From: Prosopocoilus inquinatus
Lineage: Eukaryota > Arthropoda > Insecta > Coleoptera > Lucanidae
Assembly: GCA_036172665.1 (NCBI GenBank)
Contig: CM069877.1
Span: 10,808,501 to 10,872,500, forward strand
Reading direction: 5' to 3'
DNA: 64,000 bases
Shown here in pieces: positions 1 to 11,500 of the stretch. How positions within the stretch are numbered: the stretch's first letter is position 1; every line of letters starts with the position of its first letter. The notes beneath the pieces were generated by a model that saw only the letters and a program-made list of their open reading frames with translations, was not told the DNA's origin and did no database searches. A program made the position numbers and the translations under genes.

Positions 1-185
1 AGACCTTCAGGCAGCTTTTGCGACACGCAGGATTTACCCCGGGAGTATTCCATACCAGTTGGCTACAGCCATCCGTCGGGAATTACAAATTTAACTTCAA
101 CTGACTTGGCTGTTGGTTGCCTTTTACGACATGCAGAATTTACGTCGGGAGTATTCTACCAATTAAGTTAAAGTTTCGGTGGGGA
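1..185. repeat. Dispersed repeat motif, two copies
   Basis: Two diverged copies of one motif, at about 15-50 and 120-157, share a CTTTTRCGACAYGCAG core followed by a GGGAGTATTC block. A third copy lies at 2491-2527. Spacing and flanks differ, so this looks like pieces of an interspersed element and not a clean tandem array. Family not recognised; no intact coding sequence. Confidence 0.5.
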
Positions 186-489
186 TGATTAAAAATAGCG
201 AGTCCTGGAAGCTGCGTCGTCAACTGTTACTACCAACAATGTCGCTGTTCCGCGGATTCTTTTTCAAATTTTTGGTATTGTGAACATTGTAAATTCAAGT
301 TAACAGTTTTTTTTAATTTCTAACTTTTTCCTTAACCAATCGATTCGATTAACTTTCGTTTGAACGGTTGGATCACCTTGCAATTTCGTAAACACATCCG
401 GAGTGAGACACCTGACAAATTTTAATCCGATAACGCGGTTGGAAAATTTATAACCCAGCCGCAAACGTTTTCGCGTTTAGAGCACAATG
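186..489. other. Unassigned AT-rich sequence
   Basis: No gene, repeat or clear signal seen between the first dispersed repeat and the solo copy of the 440-bp family. Confidence 0.4.
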
Positions 490-1012
490 CGAATTCCGCT
501 GTGAAGGATCGAATATTCGGTACGTAGAGATTCGAGGAAGGATCGAATATTCAGTACGTGGAGATGCAAGGTTCTTTATTTAAATAAAAAATCATGTTTG
601 CGATTAAATAATATCATGTTAATGAATCGTAACGTGTACAAGGTCAGAGCGGGAAGCGGAAGCGTCATTGCTTTGAATGTTGCACGCGGCACACAGCCGG
701 TAACCGAAAGATTAGTGTCGAGCTGCAATATTGCCCGCAATTGATGCACTCAATTAACGATATTTTTGCAAACAAACGCAACATCTAATGTTCCCCACTT
801 GCGTAGCAATCGGGAAGGTAAAAGTGCTAAAGTAGAGCGGGATCGTACAAGAAGAGGATCTTCCTAGTTCTTCAAGTCTGAGCCTCTTGACTTAATCACG
901 CGCATCTTGTTCCTCGTTCCTCGTCCTTTTAGTTGTAATTTTTTTTCATCAGTCAGTTTCCTCAGTTTGTAATTAATTTCGCGAATAAAGATACCATTCT
1001 TCATGGTGTGCT
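490..1012 (+). repeat. Solo copy of the 440-bp satellite family plus its downstream module
   Basis: The block with GATCGAATATTCAGTACG, GTACAAGGTCAGA and GATGCACTCAATTAA matches, in the same order, the units of the 12.7-18.5 kb array but is clearly diverged. The following module (about 840-1010, with the TCAGTTTCCTCAGTTTG core and GCGAATAAAGAT) recurs at 19730-19870 and, inverted, at 24240-24360 and 24560-24660. The satellite monomer is therefore part of a longer interspersed element. Confidence 0.6.
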
Positions 1013-1194
1013 GAAAAGTGATTTTCTTTTCCTTTTTGCGGAATCCTCTCGTGTATTACGGAAATTAAACGAAATTTCGCCATCGGTCGACCTTTTAAAA
1101 AAAAAAATAAGTCATTTTTTACGTTCGCTCTTTGAACTTAATTACCTTTTTCTGTGTCATGATTTTTTATTTATTTAAATAAACGTAAAGAAAC

Positions 1195-2190
1195 ATCAAG
1201 TGAATAATTAAAGAAAAAATTTTCGCGCTACCGTCGAGTCCTTTCCAAAAATAAACGCATACCGACTTTGTGATCCCGTTGCCGACTCCTGTCGACCCAT
1301 CGAATTGTATGTACTTAAATGGCCGAAGGGGTCGCTTATAAAACGCACGTGCGGTGATGCGCGTTCAAAGGCTACCGCAAAGTCGTAAATGCCAATCTCC
1401 CCCGGCTTTGTCTTCATAATCCAGGCGATTATTTCCTCCTTATTCTTGCAGAATGCTTGAAGCACCGTTTCCGTACTTGTCGGTTTAAAACATTAAGGCG
1501 GTCTGAAATTTTTTTTTTATCATTAATCCATTGCGTAGGGTTTCCATCGACTGAATAATTAAAGGAAAAATTTTCACGCTGCCGCGCCGTCGAGACTTGT
1601 ACTTGAGTCCTTTCCAAAAATATACGCACACCGCCTTTGTAATCCGGTTGCCGCTTCTTGTCGCCATGGTGAATTGTACTTAAATGGCCGAAGAGGGCGT
1701 GGCTTCACTTATAAAACGCACCTGCGGTGATGCGCGATCAAAGGCTACCGCAAAGTCGCCAAAATGCCAATCTCCCCCGGCTTTGTCTTCATAATCCAGG
1801 CGATTATTTCCTCTTTATTCCTGCAGAATGCTTGAAACACGCCTTGTCTGTACTTGTCAGTTTAAAATATTAAGGCGGTCTGGAATTTTGTTTTTTATCA
1901 TTAATCCATTGATTAAATAATTAAAGGAAAAATTTTCGTGCTGCCGCACCGTCGAGTCCTTTCCAAAAATAAACGCATACCGCCTTTGTGATCCCGTTGC
2001 CGACTCTTGTCGACCCGTCGAATTGTATGTACTTAAATGGCCGAAGGGGTCGTGACTTCACTTATAAAACGCACGTGCGGTGATGCGCGATCAAAGGCTA
2101 CCGCAAAATCGTAAATGCCAATCTCCCCCCCGGCTTTGTTTTCATAATCCAGGCGATTATTTCCTCTTTATTCGATTCACACGTTTTTAC
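1195..2190. repeat. Tandem array, three units of about 355 bp
   Basis: Units start near 1204, 1554 and 1916, giving periods of about 351 and 362 bp. Each has the TTTCCAAAAATA block, a CTTATAAAACGCAC block and a CCGGCTTTGTYTTCATAATCC block. On the minus strand the first unit is open for 85 codons (ending near 1208), but small indels close that frame in the other two, so it is unlikely to be coding. Small indels suggest an old array. Confidence 0.8.
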
Positions 2191-2490
2191 ACCGCCGTGT
2201 GCGGCATCAAATTAAAGCTCACGAAAAGCGCCATCCAACGGCGTACAGAAAACCCCAGGTCGTCGCTGAAATAACAAGGTTTTCTTTGTTTAAAACCTTT
2301 TACCTCTAATGAGTCAAGGTATTACGGCACTCGCCGCCCTCGCCCGGCCAAATCACTTGCACTCGTTCTCAGATCCTCAAGAATCGCTTACGGGATGGAG
2401 TAGGCAGATTGAGGCCGTACCCAACGCTCCTTTTCCTTAACTTACTTTATTAGTTTATCCCCGATGACAAAATTATTGAAGAAAGATGCA
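2191..2490. other. Unassigned
   Basis: No repeat partner or coding signal recognised. Confidence 0.35.
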
Positions 2491-2570
2491 CCTTTTACGA
2501 CACGCAGAATTTACGCCGGGAGTATCCCATTCGTAAGGTATCCGAGGCGCTGGGAATTTACAATTTGCTT
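2491..2570. repeat. Third copy of the dispersed CGACACGCAG motif
   Basis: Matches the two copies at the start of the window (TTTTACGACACGCAGAATTT, then GGGAGTAT). Confidence 0.5.
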
Positions 2571-2700
2571 TTAACCGGCGGCAACGAAGAATAAGAAACC
2601 GACGGATGTTCTTTTTAAGGCCATTCTCTTTAATTGCCTTTAAGATATGACCGAAGGTCGAAGTTAAGCCAAGTTGCAGCGGCGATAAAGACGAGGCGGA

Positions 2701-2729
2701 GTAATAATAATAATAATAATAATAATAAT
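2701..2729. repeat. (TAA)n microsatellite
   Basis: Uninterrupted run of AAT/TAA triplets. Confidence 0.9.
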
Positions 2730-2971
2730 GATGATAATCATAAAAGAGATGACTGCTTTTATAAAACATCCGGTCGTATTAAATTGCGTGTCGCGAGTCC
2801 GCCATCGCCGTTCGCGATATAAAGAGCGACGGTGCCCACTTAAAAGCGTTTATCTCCGTCGACATAATTTTCCGGGGTAATTGCCTTTGTGCATTCGCTG
2901 ATTAAAAAAGCGGGAAGAGTCTTGAATTTATCCGGCGAATAAAAAAACTCATGGACCTTCAACTTTTGGAT

Positions 2972-3192
2972 TTGGACAATCCGATCGATGTTGTCTATCT
3001 GGACTTTCAAAAAGCGTTCCCATTCCGCGATTACTACACAAACTGGAACGCATCGAGATTGCAGGCAACTTACTCAAATGGATAATGGATAAAGAAGTTC
3101 TTGACTATCAGAGCCTTTAAGATGAGAGTACTTAACAATCATTCCAACACCCATGATGTCCTTAGCGGAGTCCTGCAAGGCTCAGTATAATA
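2972..3192 (+). pseudogene. Fragment of a non-LTR retrotransposon reverse transcriptase
   Basis: Conceptual translation gives NPIDVVYLDFQKAF, the RT palm motif A of Jockey/CR1-like LINEs (a YLDFxKAF pattern with the catalytic Asp). A one-base frame change then gives RLLHKLERIEIAGNLLKWIM, the next conserved block. After a stop and a further frame change comes SNTHDVLSGVLQGS, matching the block that precedes the catalytic motif. The order is correct for an RT palm and fingers region. It holds only about 70 of the several hundred residues, with at least two frame changes and one stop, so it is dead. The clade (Jockey versus CR1 versus related) is not resolved. Confidence 0.8.
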
Positions 3193-4060
3193 CCAATAAT
3201 AATAAACACTCCATCGGAACGAACGCCGAACGCCGAACGCCCTTGAGAGCCAAGTGGCCCTTTAGATATGGCGAAATAAACATCCAACGTCCAAGCGATA
3301 AAGAACTCTCGACGCGTGAGAGCCGAAGGATATTAATTCGAGTTTTAAAAAACCTTAACATTTGTTTTCAAAAATTGCAAAATCACTTGCTGCACAAAAA
3401 TCTGAAGCTTTCAGCATGTTTCAAACTTCCTCAACGAAGACAACAACGCCTGCGCATCTCGTTCTCGAACGCTCACGAATCATCGACTAGCACGCGAGCA
3501 CTGAAATATCTTTCTCGCTAACCGAAAACGAAATTAAAATTTTCCGAGCGATTGGTTGCCTTTGGAAGAACTCCAGGGCGCGCGTTCTTTCCACCGATGT
3601 TATAAAATTGTTTACGGTTACGACACCGGAGCCGCAGCCGGCTGCCAGCGGAACGCATACACATATAACACATTATTTACGCGAATTCTTGCGAGCGGCA
3701 GAAATAAACGTGCGCGTCGTAATTATTTTTTTTTTTATACCTGTGGAGGGAATTTAAAAATATGAAAGAGGGACCTCCTGCCAAGCTCCGCGCCGTCGTT
3801 TACCGAACTACCGTTACGCGTTTTTATGTCCGGGCAAATAAAACCGACGTTTCTTAAAGCTCCTTAATCCTCTGCTGCCGGCATCTCGAAATAAATGCGA
3901 ATTATATAATAGTAAAAAAAAACAAACTTTGTGGTTGCCCAACTGCCTGTAGTAGAGCGCATCTCAACTTAATCGGAGTAAACAACAACAAATACGTGCA
4001 TGTGTGACGTCGAAATATATCATTCCGATCTCTATCAATCATCCATTTCAATGTAAGCTC
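3193..4060. other. Unassigned
   Basis: No convincing gene or repeat. Positions 4005-4025 share a short CGTCGAAATATATCATTCCG string with 58199-58220. Confidence 0.35.
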
Positions 4061-4061
4061 A

Positions 4062-4222
4062 GTGAAACTGAAAGACGGTTCGAAGGACCAATTTTTCTAC
4101 ATTTAAAGATGGATTAGACTCAGATGGTATGTGTGAAACTGAAGTTTGCGGAAAACTAAAAAATGGTTCGAAGGACCAATTTCTAGAAATGTAAAGACGG
4201 ATGGATTTGACTCGGAAGGTGT
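4062..4222. repeat. Two-copy tandem duplication of about 85 bp
   Basis: GTGAAACTGAA, GGTTCGAAGGACCAATTT and GGAT..GACTC recur in the same order, starting near 4065 and 4134, with a short insertion in the second copy. Confidence 0.65.
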
Positions 4223-4499
4223 GTGTGTGCGTGTGAGAGAGAGACTTCGAAATAACGGCGTTGCATTAATTTGTTAATATATTTCCGACAAACGACTTCG
4301 TTGATTAAATTGCTTCAACACCTACTCGACGCCGCCGGCGACGACGGAACATTATGAATGAATATTATTTTTAATAACCATAGCGACCCGGTCGCACGTA
4401 TAAGTCGGTCTCTTTTTAAGTGCAGCGCCTTCCAACAAGCGTTTCTCGTCGCTCGTCCGACTCACTTGCAGCGAGAAATTAAGTGGACGCCCCTGGCGT

Positions 4500-6362
4500 T
4501 GAAGACGAAGACCCAAGATCTTCCGCTGGATTTAAGAATCTTTGGTCTTCGAATTAAATCGGATTTAAGAAACTTCGGTCTTTGAAATCGACTAGGTTTA
4601 AGGACCTTGGTCTTCGATTCCACTGGATTTAAGAATCTTAGGTCTTCGATCTCAATCGGATTCAAGGAACTTCTATCTTAGAACTCAACTACATTTAAGG
4701 ATCTTCGGTCTTCAATTTCAACCGGATTTAAGGAACTTCTGTCTTAGAACTCAGCTATTTCAACTGAATTTAAGGAACTTCGATATTCGAACTCACCTGC
4801 ATTTGAGGATCTTCGGTTTTCGTTTTCACCCGGATTTAAAAAACTTCGATCTTCGAACTCAACTGCATTTCTCCGGTCTTTGACTTCAACCGGATTTAAG
4901 GAACTTCTAACTTAGAATTCAGCTACATTTAAGGTCTTTGATTTCAACTGAATTTAAGGAACTTAGATCTTCGAACTCAACTCCATTTAAGGATTTTCGG
5001 TCTTCAAATTCAACGACCGGATTTAAGGAACTTCGGTGTTTGAACTTGACTGCATTTAAGGATCTTCGATCTTTGATTTCAACCGGATTTAAGGAACTGC
5101 TACCTTAGAACTCAATTGCATTTAAAAATCTTCAGTCTTCGAGTTAAACTGGATTTAAAAAACTTCAATCTTCGAACTCAACCGCATTTCTCCGGTCTTC
5201 GACTTCAACCGGATTTAAGGAATTTCTAACTTAGAACTCAGCTACATGTAAGGTCTTTGATTTCAACTGAATTTAAGGAACTTCGATCTTCGAACTCAAC
5301 TGTACTTAAGGATCTTTGGTCTTCAATTTCAACCGGATTTAAGGAACTTCATTTTTCCAACTCAACTGCATTTAAGTATCTCCGGTCTTCGATTTCAACC
5401 GGATTTAAGGAACTTCGGTATTTGAACTCGACTGCATTTAAATATCTTCAACCTTCGATTTCAACCGGATTAAAGGAACAGCTACCTTACAACTAAACTG
5501 CATTTAAGGATCTGCAGTCTTCGATTTCAACCGGATTTAAGGAACTTCGATCTTGGAACTCAACTGCATTTCTCCGGTCTTCGACTTCAACCGGATTTAA
5601 GGAACTTCTAACTTAGAACTCAGCTACATTTAAGGTCTTTGATTTCAACTGAATTTAAGAAACTTCGATCTTCGAACTCAACTGCACTTAAGGATCTCCG
5701 GTCTTCAATTTCAACCGGATTTAAGGAATTTCATTTTTCCAACTCAACTGCATTCAAGTATCTCCGGTCTTCGATTTCAACCGGATTTAAGGAACTTCGG
5801 TATTTGAACTCGACTGCATTTAAATATCTTCAACCTTCGATTTCAACCGGATTAAAGGAACATCTACCTTATAACTAAACTGTATTTAAGGATCTGCAGT
5901 CTTCGATTTCAACCGGATTTAAGGAACTTCGATCTTGGAACTCAACTGCATTTCTCCGGTCTTCGACTTCAACCGGATTTAAGGAACTTCTGTCTTAGAA
6001 CTTCAAAAAATCTTCAGTCTTCGAATTAAACCGGATTTAAAAAACTTCGATCTTCGAATTCAACTGCATTTCTCCGGTCTTTGACTTCAACCGGATTTAA
6101 GGAACTTCTAACTTAGAACTCAGCTACATTTAAGGTCTTTGATTTCAACTGAATTTAAGGAACTTCGATCTTCGAACTCAACTGCATTTAAGGATCTTCG
6201 GTCTTCGATTTCAACCAGATTTAAGGAACTTCGGTCTTTGAACTCAACTGTATTTAGGGATCTTTAGTCTTCGCCCTCAACTGGATTTAAGGATCCTCGG
6301 TCTTCGACCGTAACCGGATTTAAGGATCCTCGGTCTTCGACCTTAACTGGATTTAACGATTT
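4500..6362. repeat. 33-bp satellite array with 66-bp dimers and a 382-bp higher order
   Basis: The 33-bp monomer alternates between two types, one reading TTTCAACCGGATTTAAGGAA and the other ACTCAACTGCATTTAAGGAT, each followed by a CTTCGGTCTTCGA linker. The dimer is about 66 bp. Blocks at 5257-5496 and 5639-5878 are nearly identical with an offset of 382 bp, a higher-order repeat. Because 33 is a multiple of 3, a frame stays open across several units (about 79 codons with an 11-residue repeat of the S-I-S-T-G-F-K-E-L-R type). That openness is expected from the period and is not evidence of a gene. Confidence 0.9.
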
Positions 6363-6929
6363 CCTGGACTCGTGAATTTACTGAGCGACATCAAACGTAC
6401 ATATTACAGAACGCGGCTCTTCCTTTCTCGATTTCAGACTCGACGAGACGCACGGGAAACGCGTTATATAAGCACATCATGTCATTCGAACTCGATTAAA
6501 ACTTCATACACTCGAAGGAAAAACAGTTTAGTCAGCTGTTTACAGTAACAAAAGCGTAACGTGACCGTTGAGATTGCATCTTCAAAGGTGCGACGACGTA
6601 AACGGGCGCGTATTTTGTACGCGGAGCAGTCGTAAACAAAGCGATATTCGTGCGTTTTTAAAAATAACCACAGTAGTGAGTAAAAATAAGCAGCGCGCCC
6701 GCCGAAAATAGCTCCTGGAGATAAGCGCCGACGAATTTTATGTACTATGTACCAAAAAAAAAAAAAAATAAGAAATCGCCCGGATCGTTGCTGCCGCTTT
6801 GAAGAGAAACTGTTTTGATGGCGAGTTTGTAAATTATGACATGCCCTGTCGCTGCTAATAAGAGGTTCAAACGAGCGGAACGCTTTCGCTTCGATTGTAT
6901 ATACAGCGTGCGTAATGTGAGTTTTATTT
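6363..6929. other. Unassigned spacer
   Basis: A TATATAAG string sits near 6465, but no Inr lies at the expected distance. No gene or repeat assigned. Confidence 0.35.
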
Positions 6930-7925
6930 TGGGTGCATTAAAATGGAGAAACGTTTACATAAAATGTTTGCGAACGTCAATCTTAGCTTGATTGACATTC
7001 CTCAGCTTGTTCGCTGCTTAAAGGACGGGGTCGTACAAAAATAGTAACCACTTACCCTCTTCCGTTTTAAATAAATGCGTACTATGCGTTATTTGATGCC
7101 TTAACATTTAGCTGATTTGCATAATCTCATATGATTTAGCAACATAAACGACATGACAAGGGCGTTGCAGGACAAATCATTCCATTTTTCAATCTACACC
7201 AGCGTCGTATGGGTGTACAACTTGTTACTTGGGAGTTCTATGCGGAAAAAGTTTTCATCGCAGCTGAGCGTGTGTAAAATGTTTCCATGCGCCAATTTTG
7301 TTTGATACTCGATATCTCTCAGCTTGTTCGGATGTTTTAAAGGCCGTGTACATATAAACCGTGGAAGTGAAGTGACCACTTACCACCTCCCGCCTTAAAA
7401 AAAATGCCCTGTGCGTTACCTGATGCTTTAACGCTTAGTTGGCGCTCATATTCTCATCTGACATGATAAACTGAAGTAAATTACGAGCGCATTGTAGAAC
7501 GAATCGTGCGATTTTCTAATTTAGAGCAGCATCGCATGAGTATACAACTTCTTACTTAGGTGTTCTGTGCTGAAAACGTTTTTATCGCAGCTAGGCGTCT
7601 GGAAAATGTTTGTATACGTTAATTTTGTTTGATACTCGACGTTTCCTAGGTTGCTCAAAAGTTTTAAAGGACGTATACGCGAAGGTCGTGAAAGTGAAGT
7701 GACCACTTACCTTCTCGCGCTTTACAAAAAAATGCCCTGTGCGTTACTTGATGCCTTAACTCTTAGCCTAATCCTCGTAATCACATTTGATACAACAAAG
7801 CTAAGTGAATTACGAGTGCGTTGCAGAAGGAATCACGCTGATTTCCAATCCGTAGCAGCGCCGCATGTATATACAACTTGTTACTTAGGAGTTCTGTGCT
7901 AAAAACTTTTTCATCGGGGCTAGGC
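6930..7925. repeat. Tandem array, three units of about 328 bp
   Basis: ACCACTTACC recurs at 7047, 7375 and 7702 (periods 328 and 327). Shared blocks include GCGTTAYYTGATGC, TATACAACTTSTTACTTAGG and TTTTGTTTGATACTCGA. Units differ at roughly one position in five or six by eye. Minus-strand frames of 61 codons in two units are by-products. Confidence 0.8.
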
Positions 7926-9128
7926 AAATTTAATTTGCTCCTGCCCTCGAAGCGGCGCGGCTTTGGAATTACAAACCAACTTCGGCGAGGACTATTTCCA
8001 GGACACGTCTTCCCTCTTTATCGACCGGACGACCGACCCTTCGATGTGCTAGGTGAATGCGAGTTGGATTCGTCGAAATCCGCAACCTATTCAACTGTTT
8101 ATCTACGAGTGACTCTCTTTTTCTTTTTGCTTCGCTGTAATGACATTTTTGTAAACTTATTCGATTTTAGCAAGTACTCATTCATTTAAATGAATTATAA
8201 TCAATTTGATGGACGACTTAACCTCAATTTAAATCGATTGTTTCGTTATCTTAGAGATGTCGCTGGTGGTGAAGCAATGATACTTTAGATCTCGCCGGGA
8301 TTTCCCCGTGCGTCAGTTTCGTTGTGGCGCGCGGTGCAACAATAGAAGTTGCATGTACGACGAGTATGTAGTAAATGCCAAGGACAAACTCAAACTCTGC
8401 GAGAGTTTGGAATTTACGAAATTGCTCCAACTAACGTCACCGTCGCCACCGCCACATAAGAACTTAGACAGATAGATCGCGCCGAGCAGCCGGCGAACTG
8501 CTTAAAAGCTTCCATCTCGCGACATTAATTAAATTTAATGCTAGATAATGCAAAGTCTAAATATTCACCACCGACGACGACGCGACGCGACGTCGAGAAA
8601 TAACACAATTCAGGCGCAATGTACCACATAAGTAGTAAGTAGTTGAAGTGCCTCCGACGTGACATGCTTTCAAGAGAGAGAGTAAACCAGCAACAGCTAA
8701 TCGATCGAGGGGGAAGACCCGAGATATGCATGCATGCATGCATGTAAGCAAGTAAGCAAACTCCGCGCCAAAGATAAAAGGCCCCCCTGTTATAATAACG
8801 CAATATAATCCTCTTGTGGAGGGTGTAGTATCGGGGCGGCAGATATTGTTTCTTGGCTGCTACTCGGTTTTTTCTTTTTTTTTTTTTAATAACGTGGTAA
8901 TTCCCCTGCCGCGAAATCACTTCTCGAGAACAGAAGAGGCGAGTTATTGCCTTGCGGGGGCGAAATGAAAGACGTAGAGGGCCGTTATCTCGCAAGTCAG
9001 AAGAGGAGAAGAAAGCTCGAGGCTCAAAAGGATAAACAGTTAGGTCAAGGACGTAAACATGGTCGTTCGTTTCATGTTTATTAATCGCAATTGTGACGAT
9101 CTACGGCTCAATAAATTTAACCGAATAC
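7926..9128. other. Unassigned, with a short (ATGC)n run
   Basis: An alternating GCATGCATGCATGCATG run lies near 8728-8743. A 156-codon minus frame (8525-8995) has no recognisable domain and spans a poly-T tract, so it is not called. Confidence 0.4.
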
Positions 9129-9989
9129 GGGCCCTATTCTGTATCAAAACCGTTAAATTTAAAAGGCTGTTAAATTTTGTTGCTATGAATGGGGCCTTCA
9201 ACACCCTTATAAGTCACTTTCGGAAAAAATATTTATATAAAAAGGTGATCTTATTTTTTGATGTTCTGTTCACCTTGAAAATATTAGGAGATGATTCTGA
9301 ATCACCCTGTATATAGCTTCAGGCGCACCCTCAGGCAGCCAGGGGTTTGACCTTACACTGTGCGACAATCTGAGCACACTTGCTTTACAGCACCCTGTAT
9401 ATTGTCGCGATTAGATTTCTTTTAAACAATTTGAAAATTACTATAACAATTAACACACTAAGGCCCGATCTTACCACCTTCTGATAAATTTAACCGTCGG
9501 TTTGGAGACCTTTGTGCCGATAATGGTTTCCTTGAATATTAACCGATGGTTAAATTTATCAGGGGGTGGTAAACTTTATGCATAATCGATATGTAACTAC
9601 ATTTCAGTTATGAAACCCTAGAACTCAGCGGAAAACGACGCGCGGATTACGAAACTGGAACGCGAGCGTTGCAAGTATTCCTGCAAACTCAGGTTTGTTT
9701 CGCGACCTAGTTAAACAAGCATTTTTTGTAAACAAACCCGTGTAAATAGTCCAAGCTTAAATAATTTGGAACTTTAGTCGTTATTAAGATTCAGCTACTG
9801 AAGGGCGTTCAACCCCTGATGAACGCCGTTGCCGTTGCCGTTCCGACTTTAGTCGATAAAAACGATTCACATTGAAGAGGCCGTGCCGTCTTCTACCCCT
9901 GATGGATCCCAATCATAGAACTGTATTTTAAATTTTAAAGGACCTCTAAATTTTAACAGCCCATTAAAAAGTTACAGAATACGCCCCTA
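9129..9989. mobile_element. Inverted-repeat element with a smaller MITE inside
   Basis: The left end (GGGCCCTATTCTGTA then, about 20 bp on, GGCTGTTAAATTTT) matches the reverse complement of the right end (GGGGCGTATTCTGTA then GGCTGTTAAAATTT) over roughly 50 bp. No intact transposase frame is present, so the element is non-autonomous. Target duplication not resolved. A second inverted repeat lies inside it at 9466-9582. Confidence 0.6.
9466..9582. mobile_element. MITE of about 115 bp
   Basis: Arms TTACCACCTTCTGATAAATT and, reverse complemented, TTACCACCCCCTGATAAATT continue through TTAACCRWCGGTT, about 32 bp per arm. No coding capacity. It may be an insertion into the surrounding element or an internal fold of it. 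Confidence 0.6.
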
Positions 9990-10029
9990 TATCGCCCAAA
10001 TTTATGCGTAAATGCGGGTTATAAAGGGT

Positions 10030-10782
10030 ATAAGTGCAACATTTTTAACCACAGTACGCCGACAGCATGAACAACACGAAAAAAATCCAAAAAAGAAATC
10101 GTATAACAAAAAGAAAATTCCCTTATCCATTCCTTATTCAGCGCTCATGGAATAACAAAAAAAAAAACTTACGGAACTTGCTTCTCGGATCGTAGACAGT
10201 AAACGTCGCGGGAATGACTAATACTCACCTAATATCATTTGTGTGGAGGATCACATTCAAACAAACGTTCACTATTAGACATTTATAATTGTTTATAATA
10301 ATTGCTCGACGTGATGATGATCCACCATTAGCGACACACAAACGAGCTCGCCCGAAAAGAGATTCTTGTGTTCGTGCGCATGTCAGGATTAGCGCAAGTA
10401 CTCTCGACGGCTTTATGAATACACTCCTCTGAAATCCTGTTCTCTCGCCGTTCGTGAATTGCGGCATTTTAATAAGTAATAATACTACGTGGATAGTAAT
10501 CGTATTTAGCTTTAACTCGTTCAATCACTTTCCACAAACTAAACTGTGGGTCCCAAAGAATACGGAGCAATAAAGTGCGTGTCATAATCATAAAAAAATG
10601 AAGCCAAACCTCTCGCTCGTCTGTAATACGACTTATTGCGACGCTAAAAACAACGCGTTTATTGGCCACTCGACTTCGGCGGTAAAGGTCATTCATTGCC
10701 CGATTGCACTTCTGTTTTTCTTCTTATTTCAATAAAACTTCCTTTTCTTGACCTACCTGAAAGACATAGGCGTACGATTATT
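10030..10782 (-). mobile_element. Element E1, copy 1 (inverted relative to copy 2)
   Basis: About 750 bp, matching 44140-44915 in reverse complement at high identity by eye. Two overlapping minus-strand frames are preserved in both copies: 10469-10696 (75 codons, starting MNDLYRRSRVANKRVVFSVA) and 10225-10524 (99 codons, containing SVFIKPSRVLALILTCART). Neither is recognised. The end near 10030 carries a TTATAAAGGGT string like the TTATACAGGGT end of copy 2, a common arthropod transposon terminus. Probably a non-autonomous DNA transposon. Confidence 0.65.
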
Positions 10783-10799
10783 TCTTGCCCGATTTACAA

Positions 10800-10858
10800 C
10801 TGCCGACTTTCCCAATTTATTCGCAATAAATAAAATAAATAAATTGGGCAAGTCGTTT
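10800..10858. repeat. Short inverted repeat
   Basis: CCGACTTTCCCAATTTATT pairs with AATAAATTGGGCAAGTCG across a short AT-rich loop. Confidence 0.6.
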
Positions 10859-10899
10859 TTGGTCTGCAGTGGGAATGTCGAGCTACGTCTCTGCTGACG

Positions 10900-10990
10900 A
10901 AGTTCCAAGCAGGGCTGAAGCAGCTGTCCAGAGGCTGCTCGAGGTTCTCACTGCAATCAAAAACGATTTGCACAAAATTTTTCTAAAGTA
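10900..10990. repeat. Dispersed repeat fragment shared with 53945-54035
   Basis: GGGCTGAAGCA then CTGCAATCAAAAACGATTTG appears in the same order near 53955-54020. Family unknown. Confidence 0.6.
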
Positions 10991-11034
10991 CTAATTATAG
11001 TTGCATTCTAATTGGTTTTTATAATGGTGCATAA

Positions 11035-11500
11035 CATTGCTCTTAATCAGAATCTTGATCAAGCCAGCAACAATTCCCGAGAAATCTTCACAACGTAGCT
11101 GCCTTATGAAGTCAAGTCGAAACATTATCATAAATCAGTACGTTACGATTTTTGTTGAGTTCGGATGAGGTTGTTGTCGTTTGGCCAACTTCAGGTTCGT
11201 CGTTTGCGTCCATGACCTTCCGAAAGGGCACGCTGTTACAAGGCGTTAACCATTATGCCAACTCTGCAACGTATTTTAATCGTGTACGACCTTGGCAGGA
11301 ACAAATTCGCCGCAGAAAATAGGTAAAAGTAAAACGGGCAGAGAAGTAGCGAAGTAGAAAGAAGCGGATTACTCTGCTGAAACAAAGAAATCGAATATTA
11401 AAATGGGTCACTCCGATAGCGTCATTAATTACCTTTCTAATTGCAGTAGGAACGGGTTAACCGCTCGGTAAATTTTTCTTATAACAAATAATTAAAAAAA
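11035..11500. repeat. Dispersed repeat R2, copy 1
   Basis: Shares with 45935-46470 the blocks GTTACGATTTTTGT, GGCCTTCCGAAAGGGCACGC-like, GAAACAAAGAAATC and GCTCTTAATCAGAATCTTG. Here the GCTCTTAATCAGAATC block precedes the others, while in copy 2 it follows them. That order change is the signature of two different cuts from a head-to-tail parent. Confidence 0.75.

Noticed and set aside
1208..1465. 85-codon minus frame with protein-like composition in the 355-bp array
   Set aside because: The equivalent frame is broken by small indels in the other two units; no homology recognised.
5257..5878. Open frames with an 11-residue leucine-containing repeat
   Set aside because: A 33-bp period keeps any stop-free frame open; no start context, splice signal or homology.
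6460..6500. TATATAAG as a promoter
   Set aside because: No Inr at 28-34 bp downstream and no supporting exon.
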